Part shown: in pieces, positions 23,039 to 35,303 of the stretch
How positions within the stretch are numbered: the first letter of the stretch is position 1
Layout: each line of letters starts with the position of its first letter
Assembly: GCF_032062135.1 (NCBI RefSeq)
Contig: NC_092862.1
Location: 45,079,390-45,143,389 of the forward strand
Reading direction: 5' to 3'
Length of the DNA stretch: 64,000 nucleotides
DNA from: Pyxicephalus adspersus
Lineage: Eukaryota; Chordata; Amphibia; Anura; Pyxicephalidae
Program-made: the position numbers and the translations under genes
Notes under the pieces: generated by a model
Seen by the model: only the letters and a program-made list of their open reading frames with translations
The model's database searches: none
What the model was told of the DNA's origin: nothing

Positions 23039-23041
23039 GAC
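22882..23041 (-). CDS. GREB1L: GREB1L coding exon 1 (start codon exon)
   Basis: The acceptor is TTCCAACAG, followed by three untranslated bases (GTC) and the ATG at 23036-23038. The exon encodes residues 1-52 and the first base of codon 53, beginning [20 protein letters not shown]. The donor is GTAAGT. The MGN start and the following Gly-Gln-Leu-Lys are shared by GREB1 and GREB1L, which fixes the start. An exon boundary only three bases before the ATG means that the rest of the 5'UTR lies in upstream exons. Confidence 0.95.
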
Positions 23042-23699
23042 CTGTTGGAATAAATATTGATAAAATATACAGCCTAATGTAAAAACTAATTAAAGGTTCA
23101 ACTCCAGAAAAACAGCTAAACGTAATGTTGAAATACACACGTTTGTAATTCTAAAATGCCAATTTTGTGATCGATGACACCAAAGAAAAAAAGCATAGCC
23201 AGTTCCATAACTTCAACAGCAAGAAAAAAATTAAAACTTCTAATCACCTGATAAACAACGAAGCTGCTATTTGCAGTAATGATCATTTTTTCTTCTCAGT
23301 TTGTTTTCCCGGTTGTTTTACTCCCAAGATTGTCATATTTGAAATGCTACAGAGCCCTATGAGCAACTAGTTAACCTCCATGACGGTCTAATTATGTCAG
23401 TTTTTTTTTATGCCAAAAGCAGTACATTGTTTTGCATGGAAATTTATCTTACATGGCCTATCCTACATGTTGGCCTATAGTTCTTAGGCATAACTCACCA
23501 AAATATTTCCAATATTTAATACATTTATTAATAAACTTTAAATAAATAAAAAACACAAAAATCTGTTAAAACAAGGGTGCAAAAAAATACTGAAACCTGT
23601 AATATAACTAATATATACAGTAGCATATTTTTTATATAATATAAATATATATATTTAATATAATGATTACTTTGTATTGGATTCAGTACAGTTATTTTG

Positions 23700-23930
23700 T
23701 ATTGAATCCAATGCCGGTAGTTCCAGGTGAGATCGCTGCACCCACCGAGGTAAGATCCGAGGAAGAGGACACAGCCCGAGGATTGGATCCGACGGGCAGG
23801 ACACTGAAGGACGCGTAAGTGTTTATTTTTTACGTTTTTAGCTACCCCGAGGGTGGCTCGGGGTCACCGCTTTCAGCGTGTTTTTTTTTTACCCCGAGCC
23901 ACTCTCAGGACTACCACTCAGGGAGTTAAC
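23700..23930. repeat. GC-rich repeat-like block with strong hairpins
   Basis: ACCCCGAG (23844-23851) and CTCGGGGT (23857-23864) form a perfect 8-base hairpin. ACCCCGAGCCACTC (23891-23904) can pair instead with 23851-23864. The surroundings are CpG-containing (GAGATCGCTGC, GGATCCGACGGGC), unlike the AT-rich flanks. It is probably a transposon fragment; family unknown. Confidence 0.5.
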
Positions 23931-24090
23931 CTATCACCTTCAACTTTTACAAGAGGCTAATGGTGCTTTGATCTGCAGGTAGTAAACTTAAAACTAATTG
24001 GATAGTCAAATATAATTTCTGTTAGCACATCATTCACCAAGTTTTAGATTATTCAATATTTTATTGTTTAGAGTTTTGATTGGCCGTGTC

Positions 24091-24390
24091 AGGCTGGGTG
24101 CAATGGTTTACCAGTAATCGGCTCAGGGCCGATATCGGACCAGAATCTGGCGTGTATACAGGGCTCGTGGTCCATCGTCTGAACGACCATCCCGGCGGAT
24201 CCACAGACGACTGACAACAAACGAACGTAATGGAAGTGAAGGGGAAGAGAGCGCAGCTGGGTGCCGCTCCATGGTTCTTCTCCTCCCCTCTACATAGAGC
24301 AGAACAGTGCTGTATGTACAGCTCTAGTTCCTGCATCGTGCAGTCATTAGGCGTTGGAAAGGATGGTGAAAGATGTGTACACATGTGCCT
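24091..24390. mobile_element. MITE family A, inverted orientation
   Basis: It contains AATCGGCTCAGGGCCGATAT, TGGTCCATCGTCTGAACGAC, and ends near GTGTACACATGTGCCTAA. The left terminus is diverged. Confidence 0.72.
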
Positions 24391-26775
24391 AAGTGTTTTA
24401 TAGACATAGTTAAAGCAGGCATGAACAAAGTCCGAAAAAGACAAAATTCCTTATATATGTATGTATTTTTCACAATGTATTAAAAGTACCCCTATCAATA
24501 AATTCCCTTATTTGGTCCCAGTTGGTCTAACAAAAGTATTGTTATATCTGTTCTAAAAAAAACAAAAAAAAAATACCAGTACTGCCAAAAATCTTGATTC
24601 ATCATGGATACTCCACAAGGTTTTGTAAAAGACTATTTTCAGCCCTGTTTAGTTCCTCTCTGAACTTCATAACACATCTCCACAATGTTATGTGCATAAG
24701 TAGTCAGAGTGTTTTGTAGCTCTAACCTTAGGGTTAGTGAGCACTGCCATCCTAAAACAGGATTTAGATTACTGGCAAAATTACCATGTAAAAAAATAAA
24801 AAAAAAAAAAAGATAAAAAAAATATACAAAGCCACCACATCCAAAGACTGATGAACTGCAATGTATTGCATCTTTCTTTTTGATTTAGATTCTGACCCCT
24901 AATCTAAACTGATTATTTCATTGCAGTCCTAATTTTTATTCAAATTTTCACATCAAGTCTGAATAGAAGCTTGGCTAAAATCTTTAGGAAAACCATTATC
25001 TGGAAGTAGCCCTCCATATCAAACCCCATCTGTTAGTTGTAGGTGGAGAGAAGGAATTGTGTTTCTTAATACTGGGCAGGTGGTCAGCAAAAAGAAGCCA
25101 GGGGATATGTCACAATAATGAGCAACACAAGGCAAGATAATGAATCGGAGCTAAAAAGGACAAACAAAGATTTGGAAAGCACAGAGGAGGCACGTGTGAT
25201 GTGGTAAAGAACATCACAGGGGACTTGTCAGAGGACTCTTCAAATCTTTTTGTTGCACAGCTGTTCACAAATCCTAGCTTCATTTATATAAATGACATGA
25301 CTTCCTAAAGATCCCCAACAGTTACAGCAAAAACCAGGGTTAGGAGAGTGAAAGGAAAGATCTTTTCTGGCTGCAGATCTTTATATAGTATTCACAGAAC
25401 TTAATGTTTTAAATATAAACAATAAAATACCAGATATGATCACAGGAGCCAACCTTACAGCTGGAGGAGGAGCCCTTACAGCTGTATGTGTTGCCTAAAT
25501 TATTTATTTTTTTATTAATAGAATCAAATAATATCAGATGTATAATTACAACTGCAATGACTGCCAAGTCACTAAAAACAATGACTCTCAGTTCACATAT
25601 ATGACTGTTTTTACTCTACAAAGTCATGTTTCAATTAGGTGATCATTTCTGCTGTGTATGGAAGACCAAAGTACCTATGCTTTATTTCCTTAATTGGGTT
25701 CAACTGAGAAATCTGATCATCATAAGACAGAAAATATAAATATATTTGGTTCTACACAAAGAAGTAACCACATTTCTGATAATTATGTTCAGAAAACTAA
25801 ATTGTAAACCACTGCACAGGCTGATTTTAGATCTTTCAATGTTTTGAAATAAAGATTTGGCCAGGATGAACATCTGACTACATAAAATACTACAAGAAAT
25901 GCAAGGAAAATGTAAAAGTTTTTTACCAGGTCTAATGCACTACTGAATTACCAACTTATCAATTATTTTCATCGAAATAGGAAAAACCTGTGAAACCTCG
26001 TGAAAAACCCAACTGAATTAAAGTGTGTGTTATTAGCAAAAAGGTATACATGAGCAAAATGTACACTTTCAATATGATTAAAGCAATTCATATTCTCTAT
26101 AAAACAGACAAAAAAAACTATGCCACAGATGACAAAAACCTTTCTTTGCCCACAAAATTCCAGTAATTCTTGTGCAAGGTAAACAATCACAGGCAAGAAC
26201 GTACAGAGCCTGGTAATCACTGCAGGCACTAGGGAATGCCAAATCCAGCGTACCATAAAGGCCAATGTGAACTGGAAGTGTCAAACAAAACAAGCATACA
26301 GCAGAGGCGAAGGGGCCGAACCATTAACCTTCCTAAACAAAACATGACCTAACTCAACAGAGTGGACAAAGAGGAGCTGGGGTTTATGAAGTGATGACTT
26401 GGAAGGGTAACAGAATTTAAAAACACTAATGCTACTTTAGTATGCACAACAACTAAAAGGGTAACACACCTTATCTCCTTGGATCTCATAAAATAAAATG
26501 AAAACAATTTTTATTTAAGTTCTAAATAAAGTTTTCTTATTTAAAAAGCCATTCCAACATTGAAGAAAGGTTTGCTGCTTTAGAACAAACCTGTGCTTTA
26601 TTGATAAAGGGAAAGGCTACAGGTTTGCTTTAATGTCCAACTCCTAGATGAGATTGAACTTTAATGCCCCACTGACCACTTTTAACATAACAGTCTAACT
26701 GAAAAAGCAAAATAGCCCTCATGTAAATAAGTTTGGATCAAGTGACTTAACGCTTTCATTTATGAAGACCGTAAT
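24391..26775. other. GREB1L upstream intron, nothing recognised
   Basis: AT-rich with A-runs (about 24551-24572, 24784-24822). No coding or repeat signature seen. Confidence 0.45.
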
Positions 26776-26839
26776 CTTAAAGTGAAATGAAAAAAAACAA
26801 AAAAATTATTCTAAACCTGCTTTCAAAATTTAGGATCAG

Positions 26840-27130
26840 GCGCGACAGGCAATGTCCTACCAGCAATAAGCATTCTTACCTAGCTGATCGCTAGGTAAAC
26901 TTTGATCACCAAAATACTGATTAGCTGCACAAGCACAGCTCAGCATTAGAATCTGGAATACCCAGCACATAATCGCTTCCCTAGCAGCATGTAGGACTGA
27001 ATGAACGTGTCATTACGTCATCCTGGCCTGGCCAAGCAAGATGGGCGAAGAGCAAAACAAGGAGGAGGAGACTGAAGATGGCAGCAACTTGCAGTGAACC
27101 GGGGACAGCTGGGTGCAATTAATAATTTGA
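26840..27130. other. GC-richer block: repeat or alternative first exon
   Basis: On the minus strand a good donor CTAG|GTAAGAATG ends a potential exon at 26880, and TGACGTAA (CRE-like) lies at about 27012-27019. Against a gene reading, the block also looks repeat-like (AGATCAGGCAGGTAAGG on one side and a reverse-related ACCTGCCTGGTAGC at about 27194-27207). Unresolved. Confidence 0.3.
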
Positions 27131-27299
27131 GATCAGGCAGGTAAGGGTATTTTATTGCAGAAGGAGCATCACCTGTCTCTTCTGCAATTATGGACCTGCC
27201 TGGTAGCAACTTCCATTTACAATCACATTCTGAACATAAATCTTCTTCACATCCTTCTTTGAAGCTGAATGCACAGGTATACAAATTACTAAGTACTAG

Positions 27300-28520
27300 A
27301 CTGTTGCCTTTGACAATGTTTGCTTTTAAACGTACTGCATGTTTTCAAGTCCACCCTTTAAATTACTGATGCCAATTTTTCACTACCAAAGAAGTAAAAT
27401 AACTAAAGCCAACTTTTTTCCAATTGCACAAACAGGAGAACACGTTCCCTACATGTGTGTTTTAAAGACACAGATTCCTGCAGCAAAACAAAGGAGGCCA
27501 TTCACCATTTCTAAGAAACATCACAAACATCCCACAAACACCTTCACTAAAGAACATAATACTGTGGGGTTTGTCATTATATCCATTGTGTTACTTATTC
27601 ACTATGTTGTTTAATATGACTGATGCTCCAGCGATTGGCTTGATAAGAACATGGGGTCACAGTGGCAGAGACCTCGGGCAGACTGTTGAAAACGCATTTC
27701 CACAACATTCTTTCTGTGTTCTTCCGCCTGCTACAAGAGATGACCTATGCTTTACTGCTCTCTCTGATATCCAGCAGCCCTTGACTGTGACTATGATTGT
27801 TCGGATTTTATGCTTAAAAACTGTATGACCTGTTCTAAATGCTGGATCTGAAACCAAATTTATCAGACCCCCTAAGGTGAAAATATACACCTGTTACGAT
27901 TACTTTATCAAATAATATTTTGAACTCTTCTATAAAAAGGGGAAAAGGGCATTACTTTTTATGCTTTATTATTCTAGTTCACAATATTTCAATTTTTGGA
28001 ATCAGTCCAAAAATATACCAGCAATAAAACATTGTTAAATGGAGAATAAGCAGAAATGTTCTTGTCCTGAACTTACAGTTCTGAGGGTTTGGAATATTCA
28101 GTAACAGCAGACAATGCTTAGTTACTACAGCCAATTTGGCTGAAGGAAAGTGGGATTTCATGCTCATCTGTTGCTTTCTACATCAAGAGCACATTATTCA
28201 CTGCATGACATTTGGCAGAGTACCCTTTTTTCAAAACTAAAGGAAGCTTTCCTCAGATAAATCAGTGCTTGTAGCTTAGCCGCTAAAAATTATAATTTTT
28301 TTTTTTTAGAGACAAGAAAATCCAGACGTTCTGTAAATAAAACAAACCAAAAACACTCTATTTTGCCCTGTTGATATAATGTATCCCTTTGATAACATTT
28401 AGTTGTGACATGAACCACAAAGCGAACCTTAAACTGGATACAACAGAAGAGTCAGATGTGCAGATCAACCTTCAGCAACTATACCAAATGTCATATTCCT
28501 TTGGTTTGATTCAGAAAACA
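27300..28520. other. Upstream intron, nothing recognised
   Basis: Short open frames only, with no family resemblance. Confidence 0.4.
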
Positions 28521-28532
28521 GTTTGTGCTTTA

Positions 28533-28793
28533 TTATTATTATTATTATTAACTTGTATTTATATAGAGCAGAAATATTATGCAGAACTTTACACATCCAT
28601 ATATGACTAACTGTCCCTCAAAGGGGCTCACAATCCAATATCCCTACCATAGTCATATGTCATTACATGATTTAAGGTTGCAAGTGTTTGGAATGTGGCA
28701 AGAAACTGGAGTACCAGGAGGAAAACCCACACAAAGAAAGGGAGAAACAAACTCCTTGTGGTTAGTGTCCTGGCCGAGGTTCGAGTCTGTGAC
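28533..28793. repeat. Old interspersed repeat with ATT run
   Basis: ATTATTATTA, then TTGTATTTATATAGAGCAG, CTCAAAGGGGCTCACAATCC and CTGGAGTACCAGGAGGAAAA. These blocks recur in a widespread vertebrate interspersed repeat. Diverged. Confidence 0.6.
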
Positions 28794-28960
28794 CTATTAT
28801 TATTATTAATAATAATAAACAGGATTTATATAGCATCAACATATTAGGCAGCGATGTACAATAAATAGGGGTTGCAAGTGACAGACAGTGACACAGGAGG
28901 AGGACCCTGCCCCGAAGAGCTTACAATCTAGGAGGTGGGGGAAGTAGCACACAATAGGAG
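28794..28960 (-). repeat. Frog short interspersed repeat with (AAT)n tail
   Basis: ATT run, GGATTTATATAGCATCAACA, TATTAGGCAGCGATGTACAA, CCCCGAAGAGCTTACAATCT. It is adjacent to the older repeat at 28533. Confidence 0.78.
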
Positions 28961-29435
28961 GGGACCTAGCAATGCAAAGGCCAGAGTGCTAGCCGCTGAG
29001 CTGCCAAGTTATTGGAAACAAGATATTGTTATAGCATGTCTTTGACCTAGACTGGTAACAATCATTATACTTATCCACCATATATCAAGTAGATGTACTC
29101 AGTATGCCATCCCTACTCACTCTTTGGTGAACTGTAATAACATTTCAACCACAAAAATCATCAAAAAATAATATATGTATTTTGTTGAATGAACCTTACT
29201 GTGTACTGGTTAAGCTTGGGTTATAAATTACTAGGACCATAGGCCAGCAACAGGCCAAATACATCACATTTTCAAATCATTTAACAGATGCTGCCTTTCT
29301 TCTGTTCCACCAGTGGAAGCAGGTTTCATATTGTCCGGTTTTGAGAATACATTACCAAAGCTGCAGGTACCTTACTGCCTGACTTTGAGAAAAACAATGA
29401 ACCCCATTGAAAGCAGTTAACAAGGTATCAAACTT

Positions 29436-29680
29436 TAGCCCTGTACATAAGTCAGATTGACATCAGATGACTCTTACTGTAAATGATCTTTCATGATCAA
29501 ATGCTAACAGGTGAATGGACGAGAGCTGTACACACAGCGAGTGAGGACGAATCAGTGGCATCCCCTGTGCTCTCCTCCCTTAAGACTGCAAGGCGGTTGC
29601 CTCTGATTGGGTCGATTGACAAACAACATTAGGGGACCGATTGTCTTGGGCACCCCATTTGATGTGTGGGTACGTAGCTT
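29436..29680. mobile_element. MITE family A, degraded copy
   Basis: GCCCTGTACATAAGTCAGAT at the left, GATCTTTCATGATC inside, and TGATGTGTGGGTACGTAGCT at the right. Shortened interior. Confidence 0.55.
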
Positions 29681-30812
29681 TGGAGCATAGCACGACTCTA
29701 GTACCAGGGTACTGAACGCTCTCCTATATTATAGCACCATTATAAAAAAATTCATGTACCAAAGAATAGGTTACGCAAAGATTATTTACTAATTTTGCAC
29801 ATTCAAAAATATAAATTACAAAATGTGTGCTTAAATAAGCTCTTTAATGGCACTACCAAATGATAATTGCTGAAAAAACATAGCATCTGCAAAGTCTACT
29901 TCTACAGCAAAAGTAGGTTTTCTGTTTTTCCACGATTTGGTGGAAAAATTTGTATACAAAGTAAACTAACAGAAATACAGCAGGCACTGGAACAAAAAAA
30001 ATGTTGTAAAATTGTAAAGTTCATTGGCAGTGTCATTGCAAACATAACATTCCATGCCATGATTCAGAAGAATGGTTATTTTGTCTAGTCAAGTGAATAA
30101 CAGCCTAAATTAAGTTAATTCTTTGCTAGGATTCGGGATTCATGACCAATCATAAGCCAGTCGTGCAGATACAACCTTTCCCAGTCTGCAGCACACAAAC
30201 TAAATAGAATTAGGTTGCTAAATCAGTTTTTAAAGATACATTATTAGGATTAGTGTTTAGTTAATAAGACAGAATCTACTGAAACCAATAACCTTCAACC
30301 CTTCTACAAATGTGTAGGCCAAGGAGGTATGTGACCCAAGGACACTGTGATCGTGTTCAGCAGATTATATGCGACACATATCAAAAGCTGGAAAGCAGCC
30401 AATAATGAGGTTAGATAGTACATAGTTTGTTTTAACACGACTTCTCAGAGAATATTAGGATGTTTTCCTTGAAATTAAACATTTGCAATTTTTTTTTTTG
30501 TAAATACCATTTTAGTGTGAAGAATCAGAGGCCTATACGCAATCTTAAGGAAACGTCCCCTAAATTACTGACCTGGAGAAAAAAGTATCTCCAAATTGAA
30601 AGAAATCCCATCTAAGCTATTAGAACATAGTTTAGCACACAAAAATACAAAAGGAAAAAAAGACATTAAAAAAATTGTACAAACTTGCTGAGTGTCTAAC
30701 ACGTAACAGTGTATGCAATGTAACTTACAATACTTACTTACAATACGTTATACAAGTATACAATTCACAAAACAGCATGGACAGCAAAGCCCACTGCACA
30801 GTTTATACCTAC

Positions 30813-30888
30813 CTTTTTGTTTTCACTTAAACAAGAAGACTGGCATGATTTCTTAGCTCTGGGTTTGTTGAAGGCTCCTAATCAGAAC
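30813..30888 (-). other. Candidate GREB1L 5'UTR exon with short upstream ORF
   Basis: On the minus strand a pyrimidine tract (CTTTTGCTACTTTTTTGCCAG) is followed by 76 bases and a good donor (AAAAAG|GTAGGTATAA). It lies 7.8 kb upstream of the start-codon exon, on the same strand. The start exon has only three untranslated bases before its ATG, so upstream noncoding exons must exist. The 76 bases contain an ATG followed by six codons and a stop (MPVFLFK). No homology could be tested, so this is a splice-signal prediction. Confidence 0.4.
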
Positions 30889-31692
30889 CTGGCAAAAAAG
30901 TAGCAAAAGTATACTTATTAGCAAGCTCCACTACATAAATATGTAAAAACATAAATAAAAAAAAAGTAAATATCACATGCAGGCAATATCTGTCATTACC
31001 TACTCTTGCATCTTGTATAATTACCTACTTTTGCATTGCCAAGGAAAAATTGAAGGTTTTTTCGACCCAATTTTTTTAATTGAGATATGACCCTATTTTG
31101 CTTTTAATTCTATTTCTTGATCACCCTAGTTGCAATGTGCCTCTACTACAACTACCAGCTCTGCCCAATGCCTTGATAATGACATATAACAATGTCATGT
31201 TTCTATAAAGTCTAAGATGGTAAATTAAAGAACACAGGCATAAAAGAAAATCATCTTCATTATGGACCAGTGGAAGAGAGTCGCTGTCTGAAGCTACATG
31301 CTAAATAAAATATATGCTTCACACCTAAAATGTACCTTCATTTAGCAGAAACATGGATATTGGCAATGGTAAGGCATAAACGTAGCATATGTTGCTAAAG
31401 CTCAGCTTATTTAAATAAATTCTGGACACAGCTATTTATTTCATTTTATTTATTTTTTTTACAAGTAATAAAACAAATCCTCAATTTTGGATTTTTTAAG
31501 CTGTCATCTAAAGCTCACCTTCTGACTCCCTTTAGTACACATACATAAGTAAAAAAAAGTAGATACATAACCCAACTCAATAAATGAGTCTAAAGAAGCC
31601 TAAAAAAAGTGTTAAGCCAAATTACAGTGGCCTGCAAATGCCTTAAAAAAACTGGTTAAAACTACAATTACCATCTCTTGAGCCATATTTAA

Positions 31693-31737
<45 letters not shown>
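31693..31737. repeat. (AT)n microsatellite
   Basis: An uninterrupted alternating A/T run of about 40 bases. Confidence 0.95.
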
Positions 31738-31739
<2 letters not shown>

Positions 31740-34270
31740 CAGTATAAATATGTACAGTATATAAACATATAGGCAGTATAAATATTGGGAATTCATAGTT
31801 GTTGATAGATGAAATAAAACACAACCAAGGAGCAGTTTAACCCCTTGGAGGGATAACAAAGTAGCAGTAGTAACAGAAGAAAAGCCTTCCAGCTGCAAAA
31901 AATCCACTCAAATTAATTTCACAAGAAAAAATCTATTTGTGGAACTCTCCGTAGACCTACATTCTGCTGTGCAATGGGTGGCCTTGCTTTACCGACATGG
32001 AGATGATCACAGATGGCCAACAAGGTCAAAGTATATTGCTTGTGAGAAAACAGTAGGCTTTCACAAAGATCCTAATGAATCCAAATCTGCAACAACTGTA
32101 ATCCAACCCTGCTATTCAGGGGTCTAAATGAACATTTTAACCCTGGGCACGTGCTGCACACTTCACCTGCTAGTGAAGATATTAGTATTCAGTATAATTA
32201 GATGAAAATACACAATGACCTTTGCCCCTTGGGCCACAGGGCTTCATTGACACAGCACATTTTCCTAAATGCCCAAATCCCTTTTGTTGTCACTTGCTCT
32301 TTCATCTATTATTTAAAGCATTATCCAAAAGCAAATTGTGCTCAGTTTAATTCATCCCGAGCACAGCTTTGTAGAGTATCCAGAGCTTCATGCGGCAGTT
32401 TTTGCCACGCTTATGGTATACAAGCAGCTTAGTATAACAAAAAAACAGCAAATATTCACCACTTCAAAGCAGACTGTTTAGGGGGGAGAGGGTAACAGGC
32501 TATACATATTTTCTAATGGTAGGAAACTAAACATTTTTTTATGACACTGATTGTAAAGCAAATAAAATATATTTACTAAAGTAAAAAATTTACATTTGAG
32601 ATTTACAATAAAAGTGTAGACTGTAAAACAAAATAAAGATGACCAGTAAAAACCAAAACGGCGAATAATGAAAAGGACCACCTTGAAGTGGAAAATGGCT
32701 CTCTCACTTTTCATGACCTTTGGAATATGACACGCGATCCGTCTTTGTTCTTTTCAAGTTAAATTGCTTACTCTTATTTTCTAACAGTATAGCCTTGTCT
32801 GTTTCACAGTCACCGCACCAATCACCAATGCTTCCTGTATCACCATTTGCTGGTAGCAGCAGTTCACTCAAGGCTCATCCATCTTTCAAAGCCTGGAGTG
32901 ACAGATGCTCTTAGTACAGAACATATACTGTGGTGAGTGAACACCAGATAACATCTCCAGGAACTCCCTTCAGAGGGTGTCCTGACTGACACAGCAACCA
33001 TAAACCTTTCAAAGCCGAAATCAAACAATGGTGAAGACAGAAACCCATCACAAATCAAGGCCAGATAAAGAATATTTGATCACCAAGCTCACTTTTCTGC
33101 TGAAGATCAACTTCCTAGTTAGTAAACCATATGAAAGCAGAGAGACTAACAAAAACTCCAGTGATGGCTTACAATGCATAATGAAGACTTTGTTACAAAA
33201 GTTTAAAGAAAAAAACCACAAACATTTAAAACGTTGGCAGAAACTGAAACAAAGCCAATTATTCTTAAACCCTTAGGTATCCTTTTGGAATACAGAGTGA
33301 TAAGACAAAAATGCCCATCATTTCCCCTAATATGAATAGGTTAGACAGGAAAATGAAACAAGCTGCTAGCACGGGCTGGAACAGGCAAGAATTTTCACAA
33401 ACTCCGTATCAACTAAGCATATAATAAAAAATGCATAAGAAGTTACCATCTGTGCTTGTCAAATCAATTGGCAAATACAGATATACTGGCAGCCTAATAT
33501 ATATATGCAAAGCTGGACCAAGCACCTTTCAACCTCCCAAGTTTCCACATTGGTCAAGGAGGCCACTCATCTCAAAAAAGGACTAACAGAGAGGTTCAGG
33601 ATGTAGAATGTGGTATGGACAAAATACCCCAAACCCACTTGTGATTGGCCTGTTGAAGACAAACTACAGTGTTCAATTTGGCCTAACCTTACCTAAATCA
33701 GATAACCAGGGACATATCTTTAGCCACAATTCTCTCCCATGACCACACCTGTGGACTGTAGACTTCTAGGGAAATCTCTCCTGAGCATTTCCTGTTTTCC
33801 TAGGGGGCAGTTATTGTTTCAATGCATTTTAAGCAAGACTGTTTCACAAATTTCTTATGGCAGAGATGGGGTTGGTAGACACACAGTAAAGGACGATATC
33901 CCCATATTCCCCTTGCAGATGTGTAACCTCACACAATCAAGTGTATAGCATGTTTATAGAAGAATATCTGCATTGCTCATCTGCTTCCCTGTGTATTTCC
34001 TCTGTGGAGGATCTGGCTACTAAAACACCTTAGAGCAATATCACACTGGTGATTTTAAAGCAAGTATCACAATTTACTAAAAATTGCAAATGGCATAAAT
34101 TAACAATGGTTTGTAGCTAGCAATTCCAGTGTTTAACCAAGAATTTTTTTTAAGCTGGGTGTGAACAAATTGTAGGTGAGTGGCAGCCCCTGTATTATGA
34201 CCCAACTCTTAAGTAACTACACAAAAAAAGCCGGGTGGTTACTGAAAAGTTCCGGGTGATATGCCTGGCT
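31738..34270. other. Upstream intron, nothing firmly recognised
   Basis: Mixed AT-rich sequence. The short frames here lack family resemblance. Confidence 0.4.
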
Positions 34271-34586
34271 ACAGCTGGGTCTACATGGACGTTTTTTAAA
34301 AACGCATGTAAACGTTCCCTTTGCCTTTATATGCGTTTTTATGCACTTTTTTTAGCGTTTTAAAGCTTGCCTTTAAAAAGCTGGAAAGCCCCTATGCTGC
34401 AGTTTCCCCGTGTTTTTACCTCATCTGCATATTAGGTGCCTAGAAACGCTGTCAATGAAATCAATGGAAGCGTTTACCCACATTTTTTGGGCGTTTTCCA
34501 GCATTTTATTTTTCGAAACGTGGCAAGCAACGTTTAAGATAAATGTCGTAAGCGCGCCTCAAGAAAACGTCCTGGTGTAGATTAAC
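34271..34586. mobile_element. MITE family C relative
   Basis: It starts GCTGGGTCTACATGGACGTT and ends AACGTCCTGGTGTAGATTAA. The interior has repeated GCGTTT/AAACGC blocks (TATGCGTTTTTATGCAC, GGGCGTTTTCCAGC). The end sequence CTACATGGAC matches the element at 11912. Confidence 0.65.
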
Positions 34587-34673
34587 CCATTGTAATGCAT
34601 GGGGATTTCAAACAAGGGCTTTAAAAGCCTCAGGTAAACGCTGGGGAAACAGTCCATGAGACTGAAGCTACGT

Positions 34674-34727
34674 ACACACTTCCAATTATTATCGTTGGAA
34701 AACGAACGACGAACGTTCATACACGAT
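34674..34727. mobile_element. MITE family B fragment (left end) abutting (AT)n
   Basis: AGCTACGTACACACTTCCAA, ATTATCGTTGGAAAACGAAC, then it runs into an AT repeat at about 34727-34745. No right end nearby. Confidence 0.6.
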
Positions 34728-35219
34728 ATATATATATATATATATTTATATATTTATATTAAATTTTCTTTACACCAACAACTTTAACACTGATTATGTA
34801 ATACAACAATGGGGAAGATATATGTATTCATACACACAGTTAACGTCCTTCCTTTTAAGTTCCTATTAATCACAAACCTCCGTCTGCTCAGAACATGTTA
34901 CATTCCCTTTGCAAATTATACCTTTTTTAATTTTTAAGGAGTTGATCAATAAAGAGGAGAAATTTAATTGTCAGACACCCAGATAGCTGCTGGAGGCAGA
35001 ATCTACCAATCTGTATACAGACAATGCTGACGGGTAGTAAATATTTAACATAATCGATCAATTTTTCTCTAGTGTATATTACTGGTCAGAAGAACTTACA
35101 AGCATCTAAATATTCCCAATGCAATTTTGATTTTAAAATAATTGTACCAATATTCACGTTTGAAAATGTTCTAATTACAGGAGACTTTACACTGTTTTTT
35201 TTAGCTAGTAACCTTTTAC

Positions 35220-35223
<4 letters not shown>

Positions 35224-35295
<72 letters not shown>
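35224..35295. repeat. (AT)n microsatellite with adjoining (CA)n
   Basis: About 72 bases of AT followed by GACACACATACACACACACA. It is the longest AT tract in the window. Confidence 0.95.

Positions 35296-35299
<4 letters not shown>

Positions 35300-35303
<4 letters not shown>

Noticed and set aside
22882..23041. N-myristoylation of the MGNAYA start
   Set aside because: It fits the loose pattern only. GREB1 family proteins are treated as nuclear, and position 6 is Ala rather than Ser or Thr.
31612..31907. Frames rich in Tyr-Ile repeats
   Set aside because: Translation of an (AT)n microsatellite; the same applies at 35072-35316.
32810..32932. Plus-strand exon between TTTCACAG and GTGAGT with a Ser/Pro-rich frame
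   Set aside because: The splice signals are plausible, but there is no neighbouring exon, no conserved domain and no start. Chance occurrence is likely in 41 kb of intron.
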